A DNA stretch of 9,166 nucleotides from DATFMH01 sp035267045. GTDB lineage: Bacteria; Bacteroidota; Rhodothermia; Balneolales; DATFMH01. A model generated the notes under the pieces. It did no database searches, was not told the origin of the DNA, and saw nothing but the letters and a program-made list of their open reading frames with translations. This document shows positions 1-6,996 of this stretch, one piece after another (position 1 is the stretch's first letter; the number at the start of each line of letters is the position of its first letter). The stretch spans positions 1 through 9,166 of the forward strand of contig DATFMH010000106.1 in NCBI GenBank assembly GCA_035267045.1. Reading direction: 5' to 3'. A program made the position numbers and the translations under genes.

Positions 1-1
1 G

Positions 2-157
2 GCACAGATGCCGGCCTGGGCCGATCAGTTGTCGGATAAAGAAATTTCGGCTATCATCAATCACGAACGGACCAGCTGGGGAAATAACGCCCCAACGGTA
101 ACATCCCAGGATGTAGCAAAAATCCGTAAAGAAATTAATGCACCTGCTTCTAAATGA
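2..157 (+). CDS. C-terminal end of a c-type cytochrome domain protein (partial, starts before the window)
   Basis: An open frame enters from the left edge and ends at TGA 155-157, giving 51 visible residues. It reads AQMPAWADQLSDKEISAIIN and continues with HERTSWGNNAP, ending near IRKEINAPASK. The MPAW segment matches the place of the axial methionine ligand of class I cytochromes c, and 'LSDKEISAIINHERTSWGN' matches the last helix of such domains, especially those fused to the C-terminus of cytochrome c oxidase subunit II (caa3 type) or in related respiratory complexes. The CXXCH haem site would lie upstream, outside the window. By family knowledge the protein is an electron carrier on the periplasmic side of the membrane. 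Whether it is a free cytochrome or a fused oxidase subunit cannot be told here. It converges on the next gene. Confidence 0.75.
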   Translation, partial: AQMPAWADQLSDKEISAIINHERTSWGNNAPTVTSQDVAKIRKEINAPASK

Positions 158-181
158 ATGTTTGATCATTGATGAATTAAA

Positions 182-224
182 GGCCCATCGGCCGGATGCG
201 ATCTATGTGTCTGACCGATAGGCT
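182..224. terminator. imperfect stem-loop between convergent genes, possible terminator
   Basis: The arm GGCC-x-ATCGG at 182-191 can pair with CCGAT-x-GGCT at 215-224 (one internal mismatch, one G-U pair) across a loop of about 23 bases. It lies between two convergent stop codons, where a bidirectional terminator would be expected. There is no real T tract on either side and the loop is long, so this is a weak call. Confidence 0.25.
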
Positions 225-275
225 CTTAAAATCATTAACAGGGTTGGGATTATTTACGGTACTATGTCAAAGATG

Positions 276-752
276 TTAGTTCTGCCGGCTCATCTCTTTC
301 TGCGGGACATGGGATTGGGCATGTAAAGCTACCATCCATTTCCCATCCTTTTTAACCCATACAGTTGTAGAATTGTGGTCACTGGACATTTCCTGATCCT
401 CATAAGTCCCTTTTACTGAAACCATATACGTAAGGATGGCAACATTATCAGCAGGCATTGAAAAACCTTTATTGGATATGGTGTACTCGTCAACTTTCAT
501 TTTCGCAATATCATTAACTTCAGCATCCAGGTTCATAATGCCGTCAGCGTATACACCACGATATTCGGCCATCATGTGATTTTTAAAATCATCCATATTA
601 TGATCTTTCACATCCTGCCATAACTGATTTTCCATTTTCCAAAGTGTTTCCTCAACAGGATTCATCTGCTTATTCATCATATTATCCTGGCCATATACCG
701 AGATAGTCAGACAAAATATGATCAGAGTTACAACAATCGGATATACCTTCAT
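276..752 (-). CDS. secreted SnoaL/DUF4440-like (NTF2-fold) protein
   Basis: A 158-residue protein. Residues 1-21 form a signal peptide (basic Lys2, hydrophobic VVTLIIFCLTISV, likely cleavage after VYG), so it should be exported; there is no lipobox. The mature part starts with an acidic helix (EETLWKMENQLWQDVKDHNMDDFKNHM), continues with a short strand region (YRGVYADGIMN) and ends with strands alternating with TTVWVKKDGKWMVALHAQS. This order, and the 'VWVKKDGKWMVALHAQS' ending in particular, is typical of DUF4440/SnoaL-like proteins of the NTF2 fold, which usually have about 110-130 residues in the domain. Members bind small molecules or are enzymes; no catalytic residue set can be assigned here. 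The start at 752 is supported by GGAGG seven bases upstream on the minus strand. It stands alone, convergent with the cytochrome gene and divergent from the kinase. Confidence 0.8.
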   Translation of the reverse strand: MKVYPIVVTLIIFCLTISVYGQDNMMNKQMNPVEETLWKMENQLWQDVKDHNMDDFKNHMMAEYRGVYADGIMNLDAEVNDIAKMKVDEYTISNKGFSMPADNVAILTYMVSVKGTYEDQEMSSDHNSTTVWVKKDGKWMVALHAQSHVPQKEMSRQN

Positions 753-1137
753 ACTAAACCCTCCGTTTTTTAGGCATTGATGAATAACACAATTATAAAA
801 TCAACTTAGTAATGACATAAGTTATTGTTAATATTTAATATAAAATTATAATATTGACGGAAAGTCCGGATATCTGTTACGGTTCGCCTGTGATAGGTGT
901 TTGTATTGGTTATTACAGAACACCAGTATTATCCGGCTACTCACGATTTCTCCCTTCAAATAATACACTTCAGCCGTTTGATGATATGTGATCTGAAACA
1001 GGAATTTGAACTATTACGATCATATAATATGTTATACAGGGACAACTTGTTTTTACGAGAGTAAAAGCTACTGAACCAGACCAGGTATATCCTACAGATA
1101 AAGTCATATAACATGAATCGCCCATACGGGTTAAAAT
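753..1137. other. divergent intergenic region with AT-rich promoter zone and nested inverted repeats
   Basis: This gap separates the minus-strand SnoaL-like gene from the plus-strand kinase and must hold both promoters. Positions 780-855 are very AT rich. On the minus strand, TAATTGTG near 790-800 is one base from the Bacteroidota -7 consensus TAnnTTTG, but no convincing -33 TTG partner is fixed, so I do not call a promoter. At 866-936 two inverted repeats are nested: CCGGATA (866-872) with TATCCGG (930-936), enclosing GGTGTT (896-901) with AACACC (919-924). A 12-codon reading frame (ATG at 1113) overlaps the kinase start and looks accidental. Confidence 0.4.
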
Positions 1138-2907
1138 ATGAATTACGATAAGGCCATATTCTTTAAGTCTAATCCTTTGCCGATGTGGATCTTTGAGGTC
1201 AACAGCTTCCGGTTCATAGATGTTAATGCTGCTGCTGAGCAATTATACGGCTATTCGAGAGAGGAATTTCTGAGCATGAAAATAACAGATTTATTTCCCA
1301 GGGAAGATGTGGTTAAATTTCGTGATCATTTTAATCATGTTACATATGGTATAGACAATGTTGGTATTTGGAGGCATAAGACCAAAGTTAATACCATTAT
1401 AAATGTGGATGTTATGGCGGAAACTTATGAACAGGATGAACAGGTATACCGGATTAATATCATACGGGATGTAACCAATAAGGTCAATCTGAAAAAGGTA
1501 CATGAATTATCGATTAATCAGCTAAAATACCATTTAAAAAATGCTCCTCTGCTTTATATAGAATGGGATGAAAATATACGTATAAAAAATTTCTCCAGGG
1601 AGATCATGGATAAATATGGCTTTTCATATAACGATTTTTATCATAAGACACCGTTAAACTTAAGGGGGATAATGGTCAGAGATAAAGATAAAAAGGAGAT
1701 CAGTCGACGTGTAGTAGAGCTAAAATCCACCGGTCATACCAGAACAAAGTTTGATTTACAGTTTTATGACGCCAATCATAATATCATCTATACCGAGTGG
1801 CATAACTCTATATTGCGGGATGAAAATAATAAAGTCGTTTCCATACTCTCATTAATTAACGATGTTACCCAACATACAAAAGCCGAATTGGAGTTGAAGT
1901 CAAATAACGAATTGATCGAGGCCGTTATTAAGAGCCTGCCCGGTATCTTTTATATGTTCGATGAAAACGGGCGATATATCCGGTGGAATAAAAATTTTGA
2001 GGAATTGCTGGGGCTCACCACTGAGGAATTCAAACAAGAGAATCTCCTGGATCATTATGATGAAAAGAACAGGAAGTTAATTAAAGAAAAACTCGGGGAA
2101 GTATTTGATACCGGGTATACCGAATTCGTGGCCAAAATCCTGGCCGCGGACGGATCCCGGCCTACCTATTTTCTCACAGGTATAATTTGCCTGTTTAAAG
2201 GGAAAAAATATGTTGTTGGAAACGGTTATAATGTCACCAAACAAATGCAGGCTGAAAAAGAGTTAAAGAATTCCCTGCATACAAAAGAAGTGTTGTTATC
2301 GGAAGTACATCATCGTGTTAAAAATAACCTGGCCGTTATCTCGGGGCTGCTGGAACTGGAAACCGAACAGGTACAAAAATATGAAGTTAAAAAGATACTA
2401 AGAGAGAGTATTCTTAGAATTCAGTCGATGGCGTTGATTCACGAGAAACTGTATCAATCCGAGGAACTCAGCCGGATACCGATGAGGAATTATATTTTCG
2501 ATCTGGTGCACGTTATCATCGACACGATGGCATTGGATATTGAGATAAACTTAAAAACTGAAGTTGAGAATGTACTGATGAATGTGAATCAGGCTGTTCC
2601 CATGGCTCTTATTCTGAATGAATTGGTAACTAATTCATTAAAACATGCCTACCCGGACAGGGACAATGGAGAACTGGGGATTACTTTGAAGCGTAAGAAA
2701 GGTAATTTTATCCTCGAGGTATATGATGACGGAGTGGGTACGGATTATGATTATAAAAATGCCAGGTCGCTTGGTTTGAAATTAATTGATACCCTTTCCA
2801 AACAGCTGGAAGCGAATTTAACCATTCGGAATAATAAAGGAACTCATGTGCATCTTGTTTTCCCGGCAAATCATAAAATCGGAAATACCGTTTCATTTTT
2901 TTATTAA
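1138..2907 (+). CDS. cytosolic sensor histidine kinase, three PAS domains plus HisKA_2 and HATPase_c
   Basis: A 589-residue kinase with no signal peptide or membrane segment, so it should sense a cytosolic signal. Domains in order: PAS 1 about residues 5-115 (SNPLPMWIFEVNSFRFIDVN, AEQLYGYSREEF, ending in RDVTNKV), a divergent PAS 2 about 125-245 (NAPLLYIEWDENIRIKNFS, ending in INDVTQHTKAE), PAS 3 about 257-370 (LPGIFYMFDENGRYIRWNKN, ELLGLTTEEF). The HisKA_2 dimerisation domain carries LLSEVHHRVKNNLAVISGLL at 386-405, with the phospho-accepting histidine in HH 391-392. HATPase_c follows: N box LILNELVTNSLKHAY with Asn499, G1 box DDGVG 530-534, SLGLKLI and a final GTHVHLVFP. All ATP-binding elements are present, so it should be active. 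By family knowledge it autophosphorylates and passes phosphate to a response regulator, but no regulator is encoded here. The start has no clear ribosome binding site, usual for this phylum. The ligand is unknown. Confidence 0.9.
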   Translation: MNYDKAIFFKSNPLPMWIFEVNSFRFIDVNAAAEQLYGYSREEFLSMKITDLFPREDVVKFRDHFNHVTYGIDNVGIWRHKTKVNTIINVDVMAETYEQDEQVYRINIIRDVTNKVNLKKVHELSINQLKYHLKNAPLLYIEWDENIRIKNFSREIMDKYGFSYNDFYHKTPLNLRGIMVRDKDKKEISRRVVELKSTGHTRTKFDLQFYDANHNIIYTEWHNSILRDENNKVVSILSLINDVTQHTKAELELKSNNELIEAVIKSLPGIFYMFDENGRYIRWNKNFEELLGLTTEEFKQENLLDHYDEKNRKLIKEKLGEVFDTGYTEFVAKILAADGSRPTYFLTGIICLFKGKKYVVGNGYNVTKQMQAEKELKNSLHTKEVLLSEVHHRVKNNLAVISGLLELETEQVQKYEVKKILRESILRIQSMALIHEKLYQSEELSRIPMRNYIFDLVHVIIDTMALDIEINLKTEVENVLMNVNQAVPMALILNELVTNSLKHAYPDRDNGELGITLKRKKGNFILEVYDDGVGTDYDYKNARSLGLKLIDTLSKQLEANLTIRNNKGTHVHLVFPANHKIGNTVSFFY

Positions 2908-3044
2908 AGACTTTCCCTTATCACACCAGGAAACGGCTCCTTCGCATCAATGACAAGGATGGGTTCCCGTAAACCGCCATGGATTAATGCCCGTCTTTCC
3001 ACCAGGCCGGCGGTATTAGTTGCACTTCTGATTATGACCGGCCC
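2904..3044 (-). pseudogene. possible C-terminal gene remnant, no start codon
   Basis: A 46-codon open stretch on the minus strand, bounded by TAA on both sides (3045-3047 upstream in frame, 2904-2906 at its end). It contains no ATG, only an internal GTG. It reads as plausible protein, including NTAGLVERRALIHGGLREP and ILVIDAKEPFPGVIRESL, and is noticeably more G+C rich than the AT-rich DNA next to it. This looks like the tail of a decayed or rearranged gene, but the same could arise by chance. Its stop overlaps the kinase stop on the opposite strand. I do not recognise the family. Confidence 0.2.
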
Positions 3045-3071
3045 TTAAAAGCTAACATTTTGTCATTTATT

Positions 3072-3136
3072 ATTTAGAATTAATATAAATAATAAATATA
3101 TTTCCGACCTTATTATAATATAGAATTAATCTAAAT
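3072..3136. promoter_or_regulatory. two operator-like palindromes in the porin promoter region
   Basis: Two 19-base imperfect palindromes lie 46 bases apart, start to start: ATTTAGAATTAATATAAAT (3072-3090) and ATATAGAATTAATCTAAAT (3118-3136). The second ends 22 bases before the porin ATG. Over 23 bases (3075-3097 against 3121-3143) they differ at only two positions. The half sites TTTAGA and TCTAAA around a TTAAT centre resemble operators of the DtxR/IdeR/MntR metalloregulator family, which have TTAG and CTAA half sites. The regulator is not in the window, so its identity is inference. Confidence 0.45.
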
Positions 3137-3158
3137 AACAAATTAAAGAACATATTAT

Positions 3159-4322
3159 ATGAATAAGGAGAAAGTGTCAAAATCAGTCATATGTACGATT
3201 ATCATAATATTAGCCGTATTCAGGGCTGGATTCGCGCAAAGTGAGGAAGAAACCGGGCAGGGACTTCATAAAGCAGAAATAGGCGGTTATGGGGAAATGG
3301 TATATTATCATCCCACAGCCGGGGTACCGGAGAGTCAAAAAACCGGGACTTTAGATTTCCGGCGTTTCGTTCTCGAAACGGGCTATCGGTTTTCGGACGA
3401 TATATCGTTCCATTCGGAATTGGAAGTAGAGCATACAAGAGTGGAACCCGGAGAAAACAGTGGCGAAATATCGGTGGAAGAGGCGTATATAAACTTCAGG
3501 CTGCATCCGGCCCTTAATATCCGTACAGGAATAATGCTGGTACCGGTGGGATTGACCAACCTTGAGAATGAACCGGTAGATTACCCCGGCGTTAATCGTC
3601 CACCGGTAGAACGTTATATCATTCCGTCCACCTGGCGGGAAGCGGGTGCCGGTCTTTTCGGTGAGTTAAATGAAAAAATCAGCTATCAAATCGCGTTCAT
3701 GGCCGGGCTGGATCCTTCCGGTTTGAGTGGTGCCCTGGGCATACGCGAGGCCAGACAGGAGGGTTTTAAATCGTCGATGCAAAATATTTCTTTAGCTGGC
3801 CGTTTGGATTATCATCTGACGAAAAACGGACTGGCGGGAGTATCAGCGTTTTATTCCGGCCTGGCCAATAAAAAAACGGATGGGCAGGCTTTGAACGGCG
3901 CGGCTCTCGGACTATATGAAGCCCATTTACAATGGAAGACGGATCTTTTCCAGCTCAAAGGTCTTGCTGTATACAGCCATATAACACAAAGTGATAAAAT
4001 AAATCGTTATTACGGTAAGCAGGTGGGATCGGAACAATATGGCTTATATGCCCTGGGTGCTGTTAATGTACTGAAATGGTTCGCCCAAAAGGAGAAGCCC
4101 GAGGCTGAATTGTGGGTCTTTGGTCGTATATCCCAATTGAATACGCAGGCTGCGGCAACGGATTTTCCGGTTGATAAATCAAATCAGCTTACTGAACTGA
4201 CACTGGGCCTTAATTATAATCCCGTTGAACATGTGGTGATAAAAGCAGATTACGAATGGATGCACCGGCCACTTCAAAATACGATTCAACAGGTTAACAT
4301 CGGACTTGGTTTTGATTTTTAA
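3159..4322 (+). CDS. outer-membrane porin of the OprO/OprP (phosphate-selective porin) type
   Basis: A 387-residue protein with a signal peptide at residues 1-26 (VICTIIIILAVFRAGFA, cut before Gln27). The mature part begins with IGGYGEMVYYH, a typical first strand, and continues with alternating amphipathic strands such as LDFRRFVLETGYRFSDDISF, EEAYINFRLHPALNIRTGIM and VVIKADYEWM, ending in VNIGLGFDF with the C-terminal aromatic residue recognised by the BAM machinery. 'VPVGLTNLENEP' followed by 'IIPSTWREAGAGLFGEL' is characteristic of this porin group in Bacteroidota. It should form a beta barrel in the outer membrane and pass small solutes; the name 'phosphate-selective' comes from Pseudomonas members and does not prove the substrate. 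The start follows an A-rich leader without clear ribosome binding site. The palindromes just upstream suggest metal-responsive control. It is a single-gene unit closed by a strong terminator. Confidence 0.85.
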   Translation: MNKEKVSKSVICTIIIILAVFRAGFAQSEEETGQGLHKAEIGGYGEMVYYHPTAGVPESQKTGTLDFRRFVLETGYRFSDDISFHSELEVEHTRVEPGENSGEISVEEAYINFRLHPALNIRTGIMLVPVGLTNLENEPVDYPGVNRPPVERYIIPSTWREAGAGLFGELNEKISYQIAFMAGLDPSGLSGALGIREARQEGFKSSMQNISLAGRLDYHLTKNGLAGVSAFYSGLANKKTDGQALNGAALGLYEAHLQWKTDLFQLKGLAVYSHITQSDKINRYYGKQVGSEQYGLYALGAVNVLKWFAQKEKPEAELWVFGRISQLNTQAAATDFPVDKSNQLTELTLGLNYNPVEHVVIKADYEWMHRPLQNTIQQVNIGLGFDF

Positions 4323-4349
4323 AACGGTACCCCAAAGTTTCCATTCATC

Positions 4350-4382
4350 GTAAAAAGGACGCTGTTATTGCGTCCTTTTTAC
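4350..4382. terminator. strong rho-independent terminator after the porin gene
   Basis: A perfect 13-bp inverted repeat, GTAAAAAGGACGC (4350-4362) and GCGTCCTTTTTAC (4370-4382), with a 7-base loop. The right arm carries five T, the left arm five A, so it can work on both strands. It begins 28 bases after the porin stop. Confidence 0.9.
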
Positions 4383-4680
4383 CGGTCGCCCGCCCAATTG
4401 CATGATCTTTGTAAAGTATGCCGGGTTGAAATATCACGTATATCTGTAAATCCGCCTGCCGGTTGAAACGCTTTTATATAGGGTATGTGTTTTTATAAAT
4501 ACAGTTTTGATAATAACTAATACGGAATATCCCGCTCCGAAACATCCGTGGGAAAAGGGTGTTTAGAGTAAGAGGAAGTGTCAATTTTTGTAAATGAATA
4601 ACAAATGAAATGTTTAGATCGCCCAAAAATTTCAATAAAGCATAGGCTCAATTTTGGTCGGGGCGATATCCGGACAATTC
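4383..4680. other. intergenic region before the CapA-family gene, no clear elements
   Basis: About 300 bases between the porin terminator and the next gene. It should contain the promoter of the CapA-family gene, but I see no good match to the Bacteroidota -33/-7 consensus and no strong hairpin or repeat. An in-frame stop at 4636-4638 limits how far the next gene can extend upstream. Confidence 0.4.
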
Positions 4681-5859
4681 ATGAATCTGATAACCGGAGC
4701 AGGATATACCCAAAGTTCAATTCAAATGAAGGATACCGGAAGAGATAAAAACGAAGATGCCAGGCTAACCTTATTTCTGTCCGGTGATGTTATGACAGGC
4801 CGGGGAATAGATCAGGTTATGCCTCAATCTGTAAATCCCCATTTATATGAACATTTTTCAAGAAATGCTTTAGATTATGTGCAAATTGCTGAAGATAAAA
4901 ACGGCCCTATTCCTGATAAAGTATCATTCAAATACATATGGGGTGATGCTTTAAAGGTTTTAGATGAGATAAAACCAGGCGTCAGAATCATTAACCTGGA
5001 AACTGCTATTACAACAAGTGAGGATTATGACCGGAATAAAGGCATTCACTATCGCATGCATCCTGAAAATACTGAATTTTTTACAACTGCCGGTATCACT
5101 ATTTGTTCGTTAGGGAATAATCACATCATGGATTGGGGTGAAGATGGCCTTCATGAGACACTAATGGCACTTCATAACAGGCATATACTTACAGCAGGAG
5201 TCGGATTTAACGGTAAAACCGCAGCCGAACCGGCTATTGTTAAAACAGGAACCGGCCGTTTGATATTATTTGCCTATGCATCGCCCACAGCGGGCGTTCC
5301 CATACAGTGGAGGGCAGATAAGAAAAAAGAGGGTGTTAATTTATTAACGGAGTCCAAGCCGGAAAATGTAGAGACAGTAATAAATCAGGTTAGAAGATAT
5401 AAACAGAATGGCGATTTGATTGTTGTGTCTATACATTGGGGTGAAAATTTTGGATATGAAATTCCGGTGGAGCAACAGGAAGTTGCTCATAAAATGATTG
5501 ATGAAAATGTTGCTGATATCATTTACGGACATTCCTCGCATCATCCTAAAAGTATCGAAGTCTATAAAAACCGGCCCATAATATACGGCTGTGGCGATTT
5601 GATAAATGATTACGAAGGCGTTTCCGGGTATGAATATTACAGGGACGATCTGTCTCTCATGTATTTCCCAACCTTAAATGGTAAAGGAGAGTTACAAGAA
5701 TTCAGGCTTATACCTATGCAAATCCGACGATTTCAACTTTGTAAACCATCAAATGAAGACATAAAGTGGATGGAAAAACGACTCAATGAGATATACCATA
5801 AATATGGATCATCCGTGTTGGAAAATCCTGATTGTGGATGGAATCTACAATGGGGATGA
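4681..5859 (+). CDS. CapA/PgsA-family protein (metallophosphatase-like fold), soluble form
   Basis: A protein of 392 residues from ATG 4681; a TTG at 4654 (401 residues) and an ATG at 4726 (377) are also possible. The conserved part begins only near residue 28 (RLTLFLSGDVMTGRGIDQ), so the first residues are uncertain. Motifs of the PGA_cap domain (PF09587) are all present: GDVMTGRGID 35-44, NLETAIT 105-111, GNNHIMDWG 145-153, SIHWGENFGYEIP 250-262, GHSSHHP 283-289 and YGCGDLINDYEG 302-313. The Asp, Asn and His residues in these match the metal-site pattern of calcineurin-like phosphoesterases. Classical CapA/PgsA take part in poly-gamma-glutamate capsule formation and are membrane anchored; this one has no signal peptide or membrane helix, and no capB/capC or ligase genes are adjacent. 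A capsule role is therefore unproven. It may be a cytosolic hydrolase of the same fold. Confidence 0.88.
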   Translation: MNLITGAGYTQSSIQMKDTGRDKNEDARLTLFLSGDVMTGRGIDQVMPQSVNPHLYEHFSRNALDYVQIAEDKNGPIPDKVSFKYIWGDALKVLDEIKPGVRIINLETAITTSEDYDRNKGIHYRMHPENTEFFTTAGITICSLGNNHIMDWGEDGLHETLMALHNRHILTAGVGFNGKTAAEPAIVKTGTGRLILFAYASPTAGVPIQWRADKKKEGVNLLTESKPENVETVINQVRRYKQNGDLIVVSIHWGENFGYEIPVEQQEVAHKMIDENVADIIYGHSSHHPKSIEVYKNRPIIYGCGDLINDYEGVSGYEYYRDDLSLMYFPTLNGKGELQEFRLIPMQIRRFQLCKPSNEDIKWMEKRLNEIYHKYGSSVLENPDCGWNLQWG

Positions 5860-6019
5860 CGGTTTAGGTTTGGCACAGGAATATAGGATATTTATGATTA
5901 TGATGACCGTTGGTGATGAGGCACGGCATATTGAATTTAAAAATATTGCGCGTCGAATATGAAGCTTCCCCGATATGACAAGCGTGGATTAAATTTGTTA
6001 TTATATTCACCTGTCCTTG

Positions 6020-6053
6020 AAAATAAGCGTAGTCCGTATCGTCTGTGTTCTAT
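6020..6053 (-). repeat. degenerate dispersed repeat, copy A (inverted relative to copy B)
   Basis: Positions 6020-6053 match the reverse complement of 7387-7420 at 26 of 34 positions. The shared pattern, read from the other strand, is ATAGAACnCnGAnnA followed by CGGAnTAnGCnnATTTT. This resembles the GCGGATTAACGCGGAT-like sequence seen scattered between genes in many bacterial genomes. It sits in the gap between two convergent genes. Confidence 0.55.
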
Positions 6054-6087
6054 TCTGTGATGAAATGTTATAAGGCAGGCAGAAAGA

Positions 6088-6123
6088 AATATTGATCAAT
6101 TTCCCTTCGTTGTGATCAATATT
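6088..6123 (-). terminator. hairpin spanning the stop codon of the plug gene, possible terminator
   Basis: A perfect 11-bp inverted repeat, AATATTGATCA (6088-6098) and TGATCAATATT (6113-6123), with a 14-base loop. On the minus strand the left arm covers the last codons VILIT of the plug gene, and the TGA stop begins the right arm. Transcription then meets TTTCTTTCTG, a T-rich stretch. The stem is AT rich, so termination would be weak or it may protect the mRNA end. Confidence 0.4.
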
Positions 6124-6668
6124 ACACCGTTAGATCCCCGTACACCATATATGGCCGCTGATGCATCTTTAATTACACTGACGTGTTTAACATCATTCGG
6201 GTTCAGATATTGAAGATCATCAACACTCGATAAAGGGGAGCCATTAAGTACAACAAGCGGCTCGGAACTTCCATTGATACTATTCATTCCCCTGATTTGA
6301 ACCCTGTATCCGGATGAACTTGACGGGAATGGAGTGACCATTAACCCGGCAACACGTCCCCTCAAATACTCATAGATATTCGAGTATTGCCCATTCGTTA
6401 TTTGTTTGGTATTAATGGTACTAACAGAACCGGTGATTTCGCCCGCTTTTTCATATCCGTAGCCGGTGTTAACGAGTGTGTGAAGTTTCTTAATGTATTT
6501 CAGCGAATCCTGATTTACCCGGATCTCTTGCCGTTGCAAATCTTTTATCTTAGTAATTTGAGATGAGTTAGCTGCCTTCGGCTTATCTTTCTTATTCTGT
6601 TTGGCCTGGGCATAAAGAGACCCCGTTCCATAAGTAAAGAAGAGTAGTATGATGAGCAAATAACGCAT
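6096..6668 (-). CDS. secreted stand-alone TonB-dependent receptor plug domain protein (SusC-like), no barrel
   Basis: A 190-residue protein. Residues 1-20 are a signal peptide (LLIILLFFTYGTGSLYA, cut before Gln21). Residues 22-60 are a lysine-rich linker (KQNKKDKPKAANSSQITK). From about 66 on it is a plug domain of SusC/RagA type: VNTGYGYEKAGEITGSVSTI corresponds to the usual 'VGYGTQKKxxxTGAVSSV', then IYEYLRGRVAGLMV, YRVQIRGMNSINGSSEPLVVLNG, LQYLNPNDVKHVSVIKDASAAIYGVRGSNGVILITTKG. It stops two residues after that point, where a normal receptor would continue into a 22-strand barrel of 600 or more residues. The frame beyond the stop codes for nothing barrel-like, so the protein ends by design or by old deletion. 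Also missing are the TonB box region and carboxypeptidase-like N domain. Without a barrel it cannot itself transport. It may be a periplasmic binding or signalling module; that is inference. Transcribed alone. Confidence 0.85.
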   Translation of the reverse strand: MRYLLIILLFFTYGTGSLYAQAKQNKKDKPKAANSSQITKIKDLQRQEIRVNQDSLKYIKKLHTLVNTGYGYEKAGEITGSVSTINTKQITNGQYSNIYEYLRGRVAGLMVTPFPSSSSGYRVQIRGMNSINGSSEPLVVLNGSPLSSVDDLQYLNPNDVKHVSVIKDASAAIYGVRGSNGVILITTKGN

Positions 6669-6996
6669 ATTTGATCCGCTATATCACGAATTCTTATTTA
6701 TTTTATTATAGCTAATTAACTGTTACCAAGCAATAAACGAATACACGCGGAAGTAATGATATACTGATTCGGGTATGCGCGTATTTTTAGATAGCCAAAT
6801 TGAATAAAATATCCCAAATAGAAAGTAGTATGGTATTTATTCCATAACATTGCGTGATCAGTTAAACAGATATTTTAAATAAGGTAAAGATTATTTATGA
6901 GTTGGAATAAATCTTAAAAAATCCAAATGATACGCCATTCATTTTTGTTATAAGAGATAGAAATTGGAACAATAATTACTCCAAAAGGAGGTAGTT
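6669..6996. other. divergent intergenic region, AT rich, one distant inverted repeat
   Basis: The gap holds the promoters of the minus-strand plug gene and the plus-strand SPW gene. It is strongly AT rich, especially 6780-6960. The only repeat I see is ATTTATTCC (6835-6843) with GGAATAAAT (6904-6912), 60 bases apart, too far for a confident hairpin. No good -33/-7 pair was found. Confidence 0.35.
6986..6992 (+). promoter_or_regulatory. strong ribosome binding site of the SPW gene
   Basis: AGGAGGT lies four bases before ATG 6997. It is a near-perfect Shine-Dalgarno site, unusual beside the weak sites of most genes in the window. It fixes the start and suggests a well translated gene. Confidence 0.85.

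Noticed and set aside
1113..1151. Leader peptide gene before the kinase
   Set aside because: Twelve codons overlapping the kinase start, without ribosome binding site or codon runs that would suggest attenuation.
970..1242. Minus-strand ORF of 90 codons
   Set aside because: Overlaps the kinase start, unlikely composition, no family resemblance; a shadow frame.
3072..3136. Fur box as the identity of the palindromes
   Set aside because: Fur sites are built on GATAATGATAATC-like hexamers; these have TTTAGA/TCTAAA half sites, closer to the DtxR group.
6835..6912. Inverted repeat ATTTATTCC / GGAATAAAT as a hairpin or mobile-element end
   Set aside because: Arms are 60 bases apart in AT-rich DNA, short, and no transposase or target duplication is seen.
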